Positions 16,113-22,679 of a DNA stretch of 22,679 nucleotides are shown here, piece by piece (positions within the stretch are counted from its first letter, which is position 1; the number at the start of each line of letters is the position of its first letter). The stretch lies in the IMG/VR virus record IMGVR_UViG_3300043448_000069, positions 1-22,679 of that record, one strand, 5' to 3'. Position numbers and translations under genes: made by a program. Source of the stretch: a virus. A model generated the notes under the pieces. The model saw nothing but the letters and a program-made list of their open reading frames with translations. It ran no database searches and was not told the origin of the DNA.

Positions 16113-16267
16113 ATTTCACCATCCTTTAGTTTTTTCAGAAGTTTATTATATTTCATCTTTATTTTTTTTAACGCTTTGAGGACTTCTTCATCTTTGAGGA
16201 AGCTGTCATATTCTTCTTTGATTCTGCTTGCTTCCCCGTCATTCTCGTTGTTGTTCCGCAATTGCAT
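16109..16267 (-). CDS. Possible 52-aa charged helical micro-protein
   Basis: The frame begins MQLRNNNENDGEASRIKEEY, followed by DSFLKDEEVLKALKKIKMKY and a closing NKLLKKLKDGEI. It looks like an amphipathic helix with leucine and isoleucine on one face, so it may form a coiled coil. Its TGA overlaps the ATG of the 221-aa gene by four bases, which supports a real upstream gene in this frame. There is no convincing ribosome-binding site at the ATG at 16267, and a stop codon lies three codons upstream. It overlaps the basic 38-aa frame by 100 bases; both could be translated, or only one. Confidence 0.5.
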   Translation of the reverse strand: MQLRNNNENDGEASRIKEEYDSFLKDEEVLKALKKIKMKYNKLLKKLKDGEI

Positions 16268-16284
16268 TTGAATTTAGTCTTCAT
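16168..16284 (-). CDS. Possible 38-aa basic micro-protein with CNCG motif
   Basis: The frame encodes MKTKFKCNCGTTTRMTGKQA, then a Lys/Ser/Met-rich tail ending KKSSKR. Its ATG overlaps the stop of the 73-aa gene by four bases, the same joint used elsewhere in this run, and its composition (basic, two cysteines) fits its neighbours. Against it, 100 of its 117 bases also encode the 52-aa frame described next, so one of the two may be a shadow. The weak GGA upstream of the ATG is its only ribosome-binding support. Confidence 0.45.
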   Translation of the reverse strand: MKTKFKCNCGTTTRMTGKQAESKKNMTASSKMKKSSKR

Positions 16285-16502
16285 TTCCAAGACACCCTTT
16301 TTGATGAGTTTTTTCTTCGTGTACCTTTTTTATTACACATTGATTTAGTAGGACGGCAAGCAGGATATCCCTTACGCTTGTCTTTAGAACCAGATCTACC
16401 ACAAGGTTTACCAGTCTTGCAGTCTATCCATCCCTTTCCTTTATTACGACTAAACCAACCATGTAATCCTTTTTTCTTTTCTAAAGAAAACTTACTTGCC
16501 AC
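16281..16502 (-). CDS. 73-aa basic four-cysteine micro-protein with GTG start
   Basis: The protein contains GLHGWFSRNKGKGWIDCKTG and KPCGRSGSKDKRKGYPACRP, with cysteines at 28, 34, 49 and 56. Four cysteines spaced C-x5-C and C-x6-C could bind one zinc ion, but the motif is not a classical zinc finger. I recall similar Trp-x-Asp-Cys-Lys-Thr-Gly-Lys-Pro-Cys-Gly-Arg proteins as conserved, functionally unknown entries in phages and large viruses. No ATG is available. A TAG closes the frame a few codons upstream, leaving GTG at 16502 as the first standard start. That GTG lies inside the last codons of the preceding gene and lacks a good ribosome-binding site, so coupling is likely. The stop overlaps the next start (ATGA). 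Confidence 0.77.
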   Translation of the reverse strand: MASKFSLEKKKGLHGWFSRNKGKGWIDCKTGKPCGRSGSKDKRKGYPACRPTKSMCNKKGTRRKNSSKRVSWK

Positions 16503-16641
16503 GGCGAACTCGCTTTGCTAGAAATCCCTTACCTTTGCGACATTGAACAGCAGCACCACTAGCATAAGCACTAGGCCATACTTTATAAGCAGCCTTAGCT
16601 GCTCTAGCACAAGCATCTAATGGTTTCTTTTTCTTTTTCAT
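16492..16641 (-). CDS. 49-aa basic micro-protein (VWPSAYASG-type)
   Basis: The protein begins with five lysines, followed by LDACARAAKAAYKVWPSAYA, then SGAAVQCRKGKGF, and ends KRVRRGK. The core Lys-Val-Trp-Pro-Ser-Ala-Tyr-Ala-Ser-Gly followed by Cys-Arg-Lys is, as I recall, a recurrent motif in small uncharacterised proteins of marine phages and of some eukaryotic giant viruses. Two cysteines lie at 11 and 34. The ATG overlaps the stop of the 43-aa gene by four bases, and the last 11 bases are shared with the next gene. No separate ribosome-binding site is visible, so translation is probably coupled. A nucleic-acid-binding or capsid-lining role is possible from charge alone. Confidence 0.78.
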   Translation of the reverse strand: MKKKKKPLDACARAAKAAYKVWPSAYASGAAVQCRKGKGFLAKRVRRGK

Positions 16642-16769
16642 TTCTTTTTCTTTTTCTTAGCATATTTAGGCAAAGACTTCATTGAACTTGTTTTCTTTGC
16701 CCATTTTTTTGCTATCTTTGGATGCGTAGCAAACATAAACTTTGCTTGTTGTTTAGATTTAAATGGCAT
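16638..16769 (-). CDS. 43-aa basic micro-protein (FMFATHP-type)
   Basis: The protein begins MPFKSKQQAKFMFATHPKIA and ends in a run of six lysines. The pattern Phe-Lys-Ser-Lys-x-Gln, Phe-Met-Phe-Ala, His-Pro, Ala-x-x-Trp-Ala, then Ser-Leu-Pro is one I recognise from many small uncharacterised phage proteins near head genes. Finding it intact argues that this short frame is real. Its ATG overlaps the preceding stop (TAATG), and its stop overlaps the next start (ATGA). It may bind DNA or a virion surface through its lysine tail; no experiment-based function is known to me. Confidence 0.78.
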   Translation of the reverse strand: MPFKSKQQAKFMFATHPKIAKKWAKKTSSMKSLPKYAKKKKKK

Positions 16770-17068
16770 TATTTCTTACACTTTCTACCTTTTGGACAAC
16801 TGGCTTTAGAACCACCGGGACCAGCCCATAGGTTTTTACAAGCCCAATATCTTGCCGTTAGTTTATTGGTTGCACTAGAACAATTATGTCTTGCTTTAAA
16901 AGATTTACGGGCTTTTGATGAATAGTTATGACCATAACCAGTAGCACCATAATGAATAATCTTTTCTTGACCATTAGCACAAGCTTTTACAACACGCTTT
17001 TTATTTGGATTAGGAGATTTGCGTGGTTTATTACAAGGCATACTAGCTTTATTTAATTTCTTTTTCAT
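16769..17068 (-). CDS. Basic Cys-containing small protein of the post-portal cassette
   Basis: This 99-aa protein is very rich in Lys, Arg, Asn and Ser, with almost no acidic residues. Cysteines are at 12, 30, 63, 77, 91 and 97. The central segment has the pattern KARKSFKARHNC followed by TARYWACKNLW. I recall this as a widespread motif in small uncharacterised proteins of tailed phages and some large eukaryotic viruses; no function is known to me. The charge and cysteine spacing would suit a nucleic-acid-binding protein, perhaps with zinc, or a DNA-condensing minor virion protein, but this is inference. The ATG overlaps the portal stop by four bases and has an AGGA site inside the portal C-terminal codons, so portal and this gene are coupled. 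Confidence 0.85.
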   Translation of the reverse strand: MKKKLNKASMPCNKPRKSPNPNKKRVVKACANGQEKIIHYGATGYGHNYSSKARKSFKARHNCSSATNKLTARYWACKNLWAGPGGSKASCPKGRKCKK

Positions 17069-18651
17069 AGATTAATTCCTAGTTGTTGGGCAACCTGAGC
17101 AATACCTTGTCCACCGTTTTGTTGGATATCTTGTTGTGCTGCTTGTGTTGCTGTATTAATAATACCAGCAGATGCGGCTTGTCCAGCTTGCTGTTGAGCG
17201 GCTTGCTGTTGCATCATAGCTTGTTCTTTTGCTAGTTCATTTTCAGTTTTAACCCACATTCTTGGATCAAAACCTAAAGATGAAATTAAAGCTCTTGAAT
17301 AAGCATCCCATCTAAATGTTCTTAAAGCATCTGGTGGAAGGTTTCTAACCATATCACCCATTTGCATTAACTTTTGTAAATCTGAGTCTCTGCTTAATGC
17401 TTGTAGACCAGTAACAATTTCTACATTTAGAGTGCCGTCTTTTTCAAAGAATTGTTCATTCATTCTTTCATCCATGTCACCATTTGTTAACATGATAAAG
17501 ACTGCTCTTTTAACTATTGGTTCCATTAGTTCTCTAGCAATGGCTGAGAAAGCACCACCAAGAACTGTTTCTAGTTCTGAGCCAATCATTCTAACTGCGG
17601 TTGCAGTAACTCGATCACCAGTTGGTAAGGCTCCTCTAGTCATTAGGAAAGCTTCAGCAACCTCTGTACGCATTTCTTGAACAGCGGCTTGAGTAGATGC
17701 AATTTGTGGATTTAATGTATTTGCTGGACTAATACAAAATACATCTTGTTGCTTTGCTGGAACAAAAGAACCATTACTTGCCGATGAAATATCGTCTATT
17801 TCTGTTAGTCCACTTGGATCAACTCCAATCCAGAAAGTAGAACCAGCAGCCATACCTTCAATATGAGCTTGTGTATAGTTCTCTAGGCTTGTTAAATCAC
17901 CAAGAATATCTTCACAATGGGATCTACCATAGTTTTCACCAACAATACCATACCATCTTAGTGGAATTAAAGGTAATACTGTATATTCACCAGATGAATA
18001 AACTTCACCATTTTCATCTTCTTTTCTTCCTAACCAAGTTTTATCATCTTCATCTAAAGTATATTGACAATAAAGAGTTTTATAACCTTTTCTTGTTTCA
18101 AGATTACCACCGTTTGATTGTTCAATATAATCTTCAACTGGATCAATTGGAATATATTCTAGATATATAATTTCAATTACTTTACCGTGAACATTTCGTT
18201 GAATTACATATTGATCAATTCTAAGATTTCTAAATGAAAAATCATCATCCATAATTGTCATTACATCTCCAACAATTATAAGATGTTGTAATGCTTGGAA
18301 AATAGTATCTCTTAGATTATTGGTTACTATTTTGTTATATACTTGAAAACTAAGTGTTTCAAGATAGGATTTAATTTCTGGAGTTGGTTCTGCACCATTT
18401 TTTAAACCAAACTTAAAGAATGGAGAATCATTTAATGGCATTAGAGCAGATAACATTCTGCTAGCCATTGCAGTTACTCCACGGCTTGCTATAGATGAGT
18501 AAGGTTGAGGTAGATTTGCATCTTCAGCCCAACCCCGTGGTGGCAGAACAGAAGGAATAGTTAAGCTAGCACACTTTCTAGCGATGTCGATTCGGTACTG
18601 TCTTCTACCATCTAGTGTTCTAAAGCGTTCAGCTAATGTTTGTTCTGCCAT
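17065..18651 (-). CDS. Portal protein (T7 gp8-like head-tail connector)
   Basis: This 528-aa protein should form the dodecameric ring at the unique capsid vertex, through which the terminase pumps DNA and to which the tail tube attaches. It matches the T7-type connector family in length (T7 gp8 is 536 aa) and in its conserved start. That start includes LAERFRTLDGRR near residues 6-17, the PSVLPPRGW segment, and SRMLSALMPLNDSPFFKF. The C-terminus is a Gln/Ala-rich helix (residues about 470-515), as in other podoviral portals. The frame opens three codons earlier with a GTG, but that GTG lies inside the AGGTGAT ribosome-binding site of the ATG at 18651, so the ATG (MAEQTL) is preferred. The stop overlaps the start of the next small gene by four bases. 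Confidence 0.95.
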   Translation of the reverse strand: MAEQTLAERFRTLDGRRQYRIDIARKCASLTIPSVLPPRGWAEDANLPQPYSSIASRGVTAMASRMLSALMPLNDSPFFKFGLKNGAEPTPEIKSYLETLSFQVYNKIVTNNLRDTIFQALQHLIIVGDVMTIMDDDFSFRNLRIDQYVIQRNVHGKVIEIIYLEYIPIDPVEDYIEQSNGGNLETRKGYKTLYCQYTLDEDDKTWLGRKEDENGEVYSSGEYTVLPLIPLRWYGIVGENYGRSHCEDILGDLTSLENYTQAHIEGMAAGSTFWIGVDPSGLTEIDDISSASNGSFVPAKQQDVFCISPANTLNPQIASTQAAVQEMRTEVAEAFLMTRGALPTGDRVTATAVRMIGSELETVLGGAFSAIARELMEPIVKRAVFIMLTNGDMDERMNEQFFEKDGTLNVEIVTGLQALSRDSDLQKLMQMGDMVRNLPPDALRTFRWDAYSRALISSLGFDPRMWVKTENELAKEQAMMQQQAAQQQAGQAASAGIINTATQAAQQDIQQNGGQGIAQVAQQLGINL

Positions 18652-18663
18652 ATTTATCACCTA

Positions 18664-19011
18664 TTAACCTTGTGGTCTTTGTAAGAAATTTTCTAATCCT
18701 TGATATAATGAACCATAGGTATCAGTTAACTTTTTAATCTGATCTTGGGTTAATCCTTGATTAGCTTCTTGAGCACTAATTTCAGATGCAATTTCACTTT
18801 CTGCTGCTTGCTGTTGTTCTACTGCAAGTCTTTCAGCATCTTTCATTGCTTGAAGTTGTGCTGCTTCATTTTCTTTTCTAGTCTTTTCATATTCTAGTAA
18901 ATTCTTTTGTCTTGTTGCTTCAGCTTCTTTAGCAATTTCAGCTTGCTTTGTAAGCATTGAATCGTATTCAGCAGCAGACATACCGCCTTGAATTGAAGGT
19001 GCTCCACCCAT
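18664..19011 (-). CDS. Small alanine/glutamate-rich coiled-coil protein before the portal
   Basis: This 115-aa protein starts with a flexible glycine-rich MGGAPSIQGG segment. A long charged helix follows at residues 16-82, rich in Ala, Glu, Lys and Gln with heptad spacing, and a shorter C-terminal helix lies around residues 87-112. No catalytic motif is visible. The ATG has a GGAG site six bases upstream and lies 10 bases after the preceding stop, so it is co-transcribed with the 463-aa gene and the portal. An elongated coiled-coil protein directly before the portal could be a virion core, ejection or assembly component. Its N-terminal glycine start resembles some internal virion proteins, but I cannot assign it. 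Confidence 0.75.
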   Translation of the reverse strand: MGGAPSIQGGMSAAEYDSMLTKQAEIAKEAEATRQKNLLEYEKTRKENEAAQLQAMKDAERLAVEQQQAAESEIASEISAQEANQGLTQDQIKKLTDTYGSLYQGLENFLQRPQG

Positions 19012-19021
19012 GTTAATCTCC

Positions 19022-20413
19022 TTATGATGGTCGTGAAATAAATGTTGCTTTTGGAGTTCTTGTACCAGAGAAAGATGTTGTTCTTTCTAATTGCTGATTT
19101 AACAAGTCTCGTTTTAATTGATTATAATCAGAATCTCCAAGAGAATGTTGGGCAGAAGATGCTGATGTTTTACTACGGATTGTACTTAATATAGCATCTA
19201 ATCCACTAAGAGTAGAGGCTTTAGTTTTATTCATTGTATCCCAATTAATCTTAGCTGATTGAATTGCTTTTTCAAGTTCATTATAAGCTGAAGAATATGA
19301 ATTATATACAAGCTGACCAAACTTTTTGGCTGTATCTACATAACCAGATTTAATATTATTAAACTGAACATTATAACCACCATTAAAACTACCACCAAGA
19401 GTTGCTGTATTGGTATATTCAGCTAAGTTTTTAAACATAGATTCTTCTTGTGCTTTTGCATCTGCTATAAGAGATTTATAACCAGATAAATCTATAACTG
19501 AAAGATAAGGATTTTTAAGATTTGTTTGTAATAAAGTGTTTTCTTTATTTTTTAATTCATTTAACTTTGTTAAGAATGCTTCTTTTTTATTATCTGAATC
19601 AACCACTAAACCCTCTAAAAAATTTGTTTTATATCTTCTTTTTTCTATTTCGGTTAAACTACCTTCTAAATTACCCCATCTATTAGTAGAAAATAAACCT
19701 TGTAAATCTGTATTTGTTTTTAAAAAATTTCTAACAGCTTGTTGAGCTGTTGTAGCATTTGCGTTTTTAGATTTTGTTCTCTGATCAATAGCAGAAAATA
19801 AAGATGTTTTAGCTTCTGCATTTTTATTTATTTCTTGTAGAAGTTTTAATTCATTATCACTAAGTACTTTTTCTTGTCTTCTTGTTTGATAATTATAATA
19901 AGTTGGATTTTCTAAAAGTTTATTAAAATTATCTTCAGATATTCCAGTTGGTAATTGTTGATATCCAGAAAGATTTCTATTTGGACCGGGAACATAAACA
20001 GAACTTTTATTTGCTAAATTAACATTTGCTGCTTTTTGAAATAAACCAGAACCAAGTAGTAGATTATTTAAATTAGCAGCTCGTTCTATTTGAAATTTAG
20101 TTTGTAATTGATTATTTTCTAAAGAAGAAAAACCAGTAGAAATATCTTTTAAAGAAGCCGTTAATTTATCTGTAATATTTGGATTTATCGCTTTTGCTTG
20201 TTGTTCTAAAGCTTTTAATTGAGCAATTTCTCTACCAGTAAATTTTTGCTGAGGTTGATTAGCAGTTTGTTTATATCCACCAGAATATTCTGCTTGTGAT
20301 AACCCACTTGCTCTTTTTACTTGAGCATATTTTTCTATATTGCTGGTTCTCTGCTGTGTAATTTCGGAAGCTCTTTTTAAAATATCATTAAAATATGATG
20401 AGAAATTAGTCAT
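19022..20413 (-). CDS. 463-aa Gln/Asn/Lys-rich protein, candidate internal virion protein
   Basis: I do not recognise this family. The protein is hydrophilic and mostly helical, rich in Gln, Asn, Lys and Ser, with no signal peptide, membrane segment or catalytic motif that I can see. Coiled-coil-like stretches are at about residues 60-110 and in the second half. An open frame extends nine codons upstream (MINNKRRDS), but the second Met, MTNFSSYF at 20413, has an AGGAGAG site seven bases upstream and is the likelier start; it overlaps the previous stop by eight bases. It lies two genes before the portal. The T7 internal core genes are not present between tail tube and fibre, so this long helical protein is a candidate ejection or core component. 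That is inference from position and composition. Confidence 0.75.
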   Translation of the reverse strand: MTNFSSYFNDILKRASEITQQRTSNIEKYAQVKRASGLSQAEYSGGYKQTANQPQQKFTGREIAQLKALEQQAKAINPNITDKLTASLKDISTGFSSLENNQLQTKFQIERAANLNNLLLGSGLFQKAANVNLANKSSVYVPGPNRNLSGYQQLPTGISEDNFNKLLENPTYYNYQTRRQEKVLSDNELKLLQEINKNAEAKTSLFSAIDQRTKSKNANATTAQQAVRNFLKTNTDLQGLFSTNRWGNLEGSLTEIEKRRYKTNFLEGLVVDSDNKKEAFLTKLNELKNKENTLLQTNLKNPYLSVIDLSGYKSLIADAKAQEESMFKNLAEYTNTATLGGSFNGGYNVQFNNIKSGYVDTAKKFGQLVYNSYSSAYNELEKAIQSAKINWDTMNKTKASTLSGLDAILSTIRSKTSASSAQHSLGDSDYNQLKRDLLNQQLERTTSFSGTRTPKATFISRPS

Positions 20414-20600
20414 TGAATCTCTCCTTTTGTTGTTTATCAAACATGCTTCTTAATTTATTTACAACATCTACCTGACCAGCAGAAAAAGCTGATTCTCTAG
20501 TAAAGTCTTCACTGCTTAAAGATGGATCGTAAACTAAAGGACGATACATCTTTTCTAGTATCTTTATCAGTTCCTCGTCTATCCTCGGATACTTGTTCAT
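20406..20600 (-). CDS. Conserved-looking small protein upstream of the portal operon
   Basis: This 64-aa protein has an amphipathic first helix (DEELIKILEKMYRPL), the segment PLVYDPSLSSEDFTRESAF, and a closing helix AGQVDVVNKLRSMFDKQQK. I believe similar short proteins with a Phe-x-Arg, Ala-Phe, Ala-Gly-Gln, Asp-Val-Val pattern occur near head genes of other T7-like aquatic phages, but I know no function for them. It overlaps the preceding 84-aa gene by 92 bases. The next gene starts within its last codons, with an 8-base overlap. No strong ribosome-binding site precedes the ATG at 20600. Met18 is an alternative start, but residues 1-17 look protein-like, so I kept the longer form. Confidence 0.7.
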   Translation of the reverse strand: MNKYPRIDEELIKILEKMYRPLVYDPSLSSEDFTRESAFSAGQVDVVNKLRSMFDKQQKERFND

Positions 20601-20763
20601 TTGTTTCTACTTTTGTTTGTATATCCTTGTTAGAAAATATTTCAATTTTCTTTTCAAGTTCTTCCACTTTTTCCATTAAAGATTTAACAACTAAAACTAA
20701 TTCTGATGTTGATATAGTAGCTCCAAGTTTTAATCTTGTTGCCATTTGTTCTTTTGAATACAT
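20509..20763 (-). CDS. Small coiled-coil protein, unknown function
   Basis: I do not recognise this 84-aa protein. Residues 20-45 are a charged heptad-like helix (VVKSLMEKVEELEKKIEIF) that probably forms a coiled coil; the remainder is polar and Lys/Asp/Ser-rich. The start is supported by a GAGGT ribosome-binding site that overlaps the reductase stop codon, leaving a 7-base gap. Its last 30 codons overlap the next gene in another frame. That tail looks like low-complexity sequence, so the ordered part is probably the N-terminal 50 residues. It could be a small regulatory or virion-associated protein; nothing in the sequence decides this. Confidence 0.65.
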   Translation of the reverse strand: MYSKEQMATRLKLGATISTSELVLVVKSLMEKVEELEKKIEIFSNKDIQTKVETNEQVSEDRRGTDKDTRKDVSSFSLRSIFKQ

Positions 20764-20770
20764 ATTTACC

Positions 20771-22654
20771 TCACGATAGATCTACAATTTCACAAGCACC
20801 AGCAGTACAAGCCATAGCATGAGAAGACTTTGTTGAATCAGTCTTTTCATATTCTTGTAATAACGACCAATCAACTTCTATTTTGGGATATAGATTATAA
20901 GTTCTAGCATCAATTTCTTCAAATGGAGCCTGAGCATAAACATGATCTGACTTTGGTAAGAAAGAAATACCAGAAATTTCATTAAAGTTTTCATATACCC
21001 ATTGTCCTACAGCTAGGAATTCATCATCTCCATAAGAGACTGTGATTGATGGCTTATGGTGACAATAGGATTGTTGATAAGTATGCCATAGTTCAAGATG
21101 GTCTAAAGCTCTTAGATTCTTTTGAGTAATAGAATCTTGAGGAGCTTTTTGAGCAAATGTAAAGATACCAGTTGAATCTGGATTCATTACACAATCTTCG
21201 CATGGAACTCCAGCATCTTTCATAAACTGATACATAGGATCTTTCTTATCAATACGAACTCGTCTATAATAGAACTGAGCATATCGTGGATGAAGACCAC
21301 TAGATGAATCAGCAAGGCAACTAGTTGTACCTTCTGGCTTAATGCATGTAATTGATTTACTTGGATTAATACCAAGTTTTTCTGACCATTCAAGGTTTAC
21401 TTTTACAGCATGTTCTCTGAATGATTCAAGAGCATGGGCAAGTTTACCCATTCCCTTTGAACCATTCATTAAAGAGTTATCAAAGATACCAGTCATTGAT
21501 ACTCCAAGTAGTCTTTCTTCTTTACAATTATCTTCCCATTCTTTAGAAAGATATGGAAAATTGGTAAACATACTTTGGATTGTACCAATAATGGTAGCCA
21601 TTTCAATTTTCTTTTTGATTGTTAGAATTGTATCTTCTTGTTTTAAGACAATCGTACTGAGATTGCAAAATTGATTCGGTCTGAGAATTATTTCTGAACA
21701 TGGGTTTGTACCATACTCTATGTCTGTTCTTCTTCCAGATTTTTCCGCTATTGTTCTCATTGCGTGACGATTGCATATTCCTCGTTCTCCTGAGTGTGAG
21801 TTATACAATTCAGTCCATTCCTCTAGGAATTGTCCAAGGGGAGGACGATTCTGATAGATTGCAGAGTTATTAGCAAGTGCTCTATGACCGCTAGATGCCC
21901 ACCAAGATCCGCTCTTGCACTTAGCCATCTCACGATCTGATAGATCGGATAGGGAGATCATGGCTGATCTACGGACACCACCTACAATAACAGATTGAGC
22001 AATCTTACAACAAATATCGTGGCATTCTAATGCTGTTAGTTTACGACCTTGAGCTGCATAAAAAGTTTGAGTTACAAACCTAAATACTTCTTCTAAAGGA
22101 CCGGGACCACTAGCTCGGCCACCAAATGTTTTTAACTTAGCACCAGCTGGTCTTACCATACTGGTGTCCCACTTTGGATGAATACCTTCATAAAGATTAG
22201 CTAGTAGGTTAAATAAAGCATTACACCAACCTTCTCTTGAATCTTGTACTTCAACAATCTTATTAAAATTTTTTTCAATTTTATTAGGAACTACTGGTAG
22301 TTTATCTGTACAACGATGTTCTACAGAATATCCTACTCCAGTACCACACATAAGAATATACATAAGATTACTGAATGATCTTACTGAATCAATATCAAGA
22401 TAAGAACAATTGTAAAGAGCAGTATGATCTCTATCTAGCGCAGGTCCAGCGGTCATAAGACCACGCATACTTGGAAGAACCTGAAGATTTAGAATAGCGT
22501 CTTTAATATCAGGTCTTGATCCTAGTTGTGGAACTTTAGTTGTAAAATAATTCCACCAACGATCTACAGTTTCTGTCCAAGTTTCTCTACGATTTTCTGA
22601 TTCAATCCAACGACTATAACGACTTAGTGCAATAAAGTTTTGAAATGTGTTCAT
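20771..22654 (-). CDS. nrdJ: Class II (adenosylcobalamin-dependent) ribonucleotide reductase, monomeric RTPR type
   Basis: This 627-aa enzyme should reduce ribonucleotides to deoxyribonucleotides in the cytoplasm, using a cobalamin-generated thiyl radical and no oxygen. The active-site signature NPCSE lies at residues 317-321, so Cys319 is the radical cysteine, with Asn317 and Glu321 beside it. The disulfide pair is Cys83 (in LYNCSYLD) and Cys330 (in QFCNLS). The C-terminal shuttle pair is Cys616 and Cys621 in CTAGAC, as in the Lactobacillus leichmannii enzyme (Cys731 and Cys736). The 11-residue spacing from radical cysteine to pair cysteine is the same as in that enzyme (408 to 419). At 627 aa it is shorter than the 739-aa L. 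leichmannii protein. A GGAG site precedes the ATG, which overlaps the stop of the upstream dUTPase-like gene. The phage would need cobalamin from its host. Confidence 0.96.
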   Translation of the reverse strand: MNTFQNFIALSRYSRWIESENRRETWTETVDRWWNYFTTKVPQLGSRPDIKDAILNLQVLPSMRGLMTAGPALDRDHTALYNCSYLDIDSVRSFSNLMYILMCGTGVGYSVEHRCTDKLPVVPNKIEKNFNKIVEVQDSREGWCNALFNLLANLYEGIHPKWDTSMVRPAGAKLKTFGGRASGPGPLEEVFRFVTQTFYAAQGRKLTALECHDICCKIAQSVIVGGVRRSAMISLSDLSDREMAKCKSGSWWASSGHRALANNSAIYQNRPPLGQFLEEWTELYNSHSGERGICNRHAMRTIAEKSGRRTDIEYGTNPCSEIILRPNQFCNLSTIVLKQEDTILTIKKKIEMATIIGTIQSMFTNFPYLSKEWEDNCKEERLLGVSMTGIFDNSLMNGSKGMGKLAHALESFREHAVKVNLEWSEKLGINPSKSITCIKPEGTTSCLADSSSGLHPRYAQFYYRRVRIDKKDPMYQFMKDAGVPCEDCVMNPDSTGIFTFAQKAPQDSITQKNLRALDHLELWHTYQQSYCHHKPSITVSYGDDEFLAVGQWVYENFNEISGISFLPKSDHVYAQAPFEEIDARTYNLYPKIEVDWSLLQEYEKTDSTKSSHAMACTAGACEIVDLS

Positions 22655-22679
22655 TATTTTGCTCCAGTTGATCCAAACC
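22654..22679 (-). CDS. C-terminal end of probable dUTPase (partial, runs off window)
   Basis: Only the last seven complete codons and the stop are inside the window. They read FGSTGAK followed by TAA. Phe-Gly-Ser-Thr-Gly is the conserved motif V of trimeric dUTPases, the flexible glycine-rich C-terminal tail that closes over dUTP. dUTPase hydrolyses dUTP to dUMP and pyrophosphate, keeping uracil out of DNA and feeding thymidylate synthesis. The stop overlaps the reductase start by one base (TAATG), so the two genes are translationally coupled, which fits a nucleotide-metabolism operon. Seven residues are thin evidence; the call rests on the motif lying exactly at a C-terminus and on the reductase neighbour. 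Confidence 0.5.

Noticed and set aside
1-22679. tRNA genes, CRISPR arrays, insertion sequences and attachment sites
   Set aside because: The two larger intergenic gaps contain no cloverleaf, spaced direct repeats, transposase remnants or integrase; the rest of the window is coding.

Overview
The window is the structural half of a T7-like podovirus genome. It is AT-rich and tightly packed, and every supported gene is on the minus strand, so the transcriptional order runs from high to low coordinates. The portal, scaffold, capsid, tail tubular A, tail tubular B and tail fibre follow the T7 order. An adenosylcobalamin-dependent ribonucleotide reductase sits upstream of the head genes. Low GC, glycine-rich tail proteins and a class II reductase next to the head genes suggest a phage of marine or other aquatic bacteria, possibly of the pelagiphage or SAR116-phage type. 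The host is an inference: no tRNA, integrase or phage RNA polymerase is visible here.

Layout in transcription order. (1) 22679-20771: the last codons of a probable dUTPase, overlapping the start of the class II ribonucleotide reductase; both would supply dNTPs. (2) 20763-18664: two small proteins, a 463-aa Gln/Asn/Lys-rich protein and a 115-aa coiled-coil protein, all unidentified; the last two are candidate virion proteins. (3) 18651-17065: portal. (4) 17068-16109: a run of five or six very small proteins, most strongly basic and several Cys-containing, joined by overlapping stop and start codons. (5) 16112-14880: two paralogous beta-rich proteins in tandem. (6) 14883-12235: small HNH-like protein, scaffold and major capsid protein. 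The capsid gene has its own leader and is followed by a strong intrinsic terminator. (7) 12112-8226: tail tubular A and an enlarged tail tubular B. (8) 8210-3639: a 1523-aa tail fibre with a T7 gp17-like N-terminus. (9) 3627-2889: two small membrane proteins, likely part of lysis. (10) 2911-43: four further fibre or adhesin-type proteins, ending in a glycine-rich protein with probable polyglycine architecture.

Most genes have a clear AGGAG-type ribosome-binding site, or are coupled to the previous gene by an ATGA or TAATG overlap. Only two gaps exceed 100 bases: one before the capsid gene (13495-13662) and one after it (12113-12234). Both carry RNA structure, which sets the capsid apart as a separately controlled gene.

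The least explained parts are the micro-gene cassette after the portal, the tandem paralogs, a possible one-protein spanin, the absence of T7-style internal core genes between nozzle and fibre, and an 11-nt ideal Shine-Dalgarno sequence with no gene behind it in the capsid 3' untranslated region.
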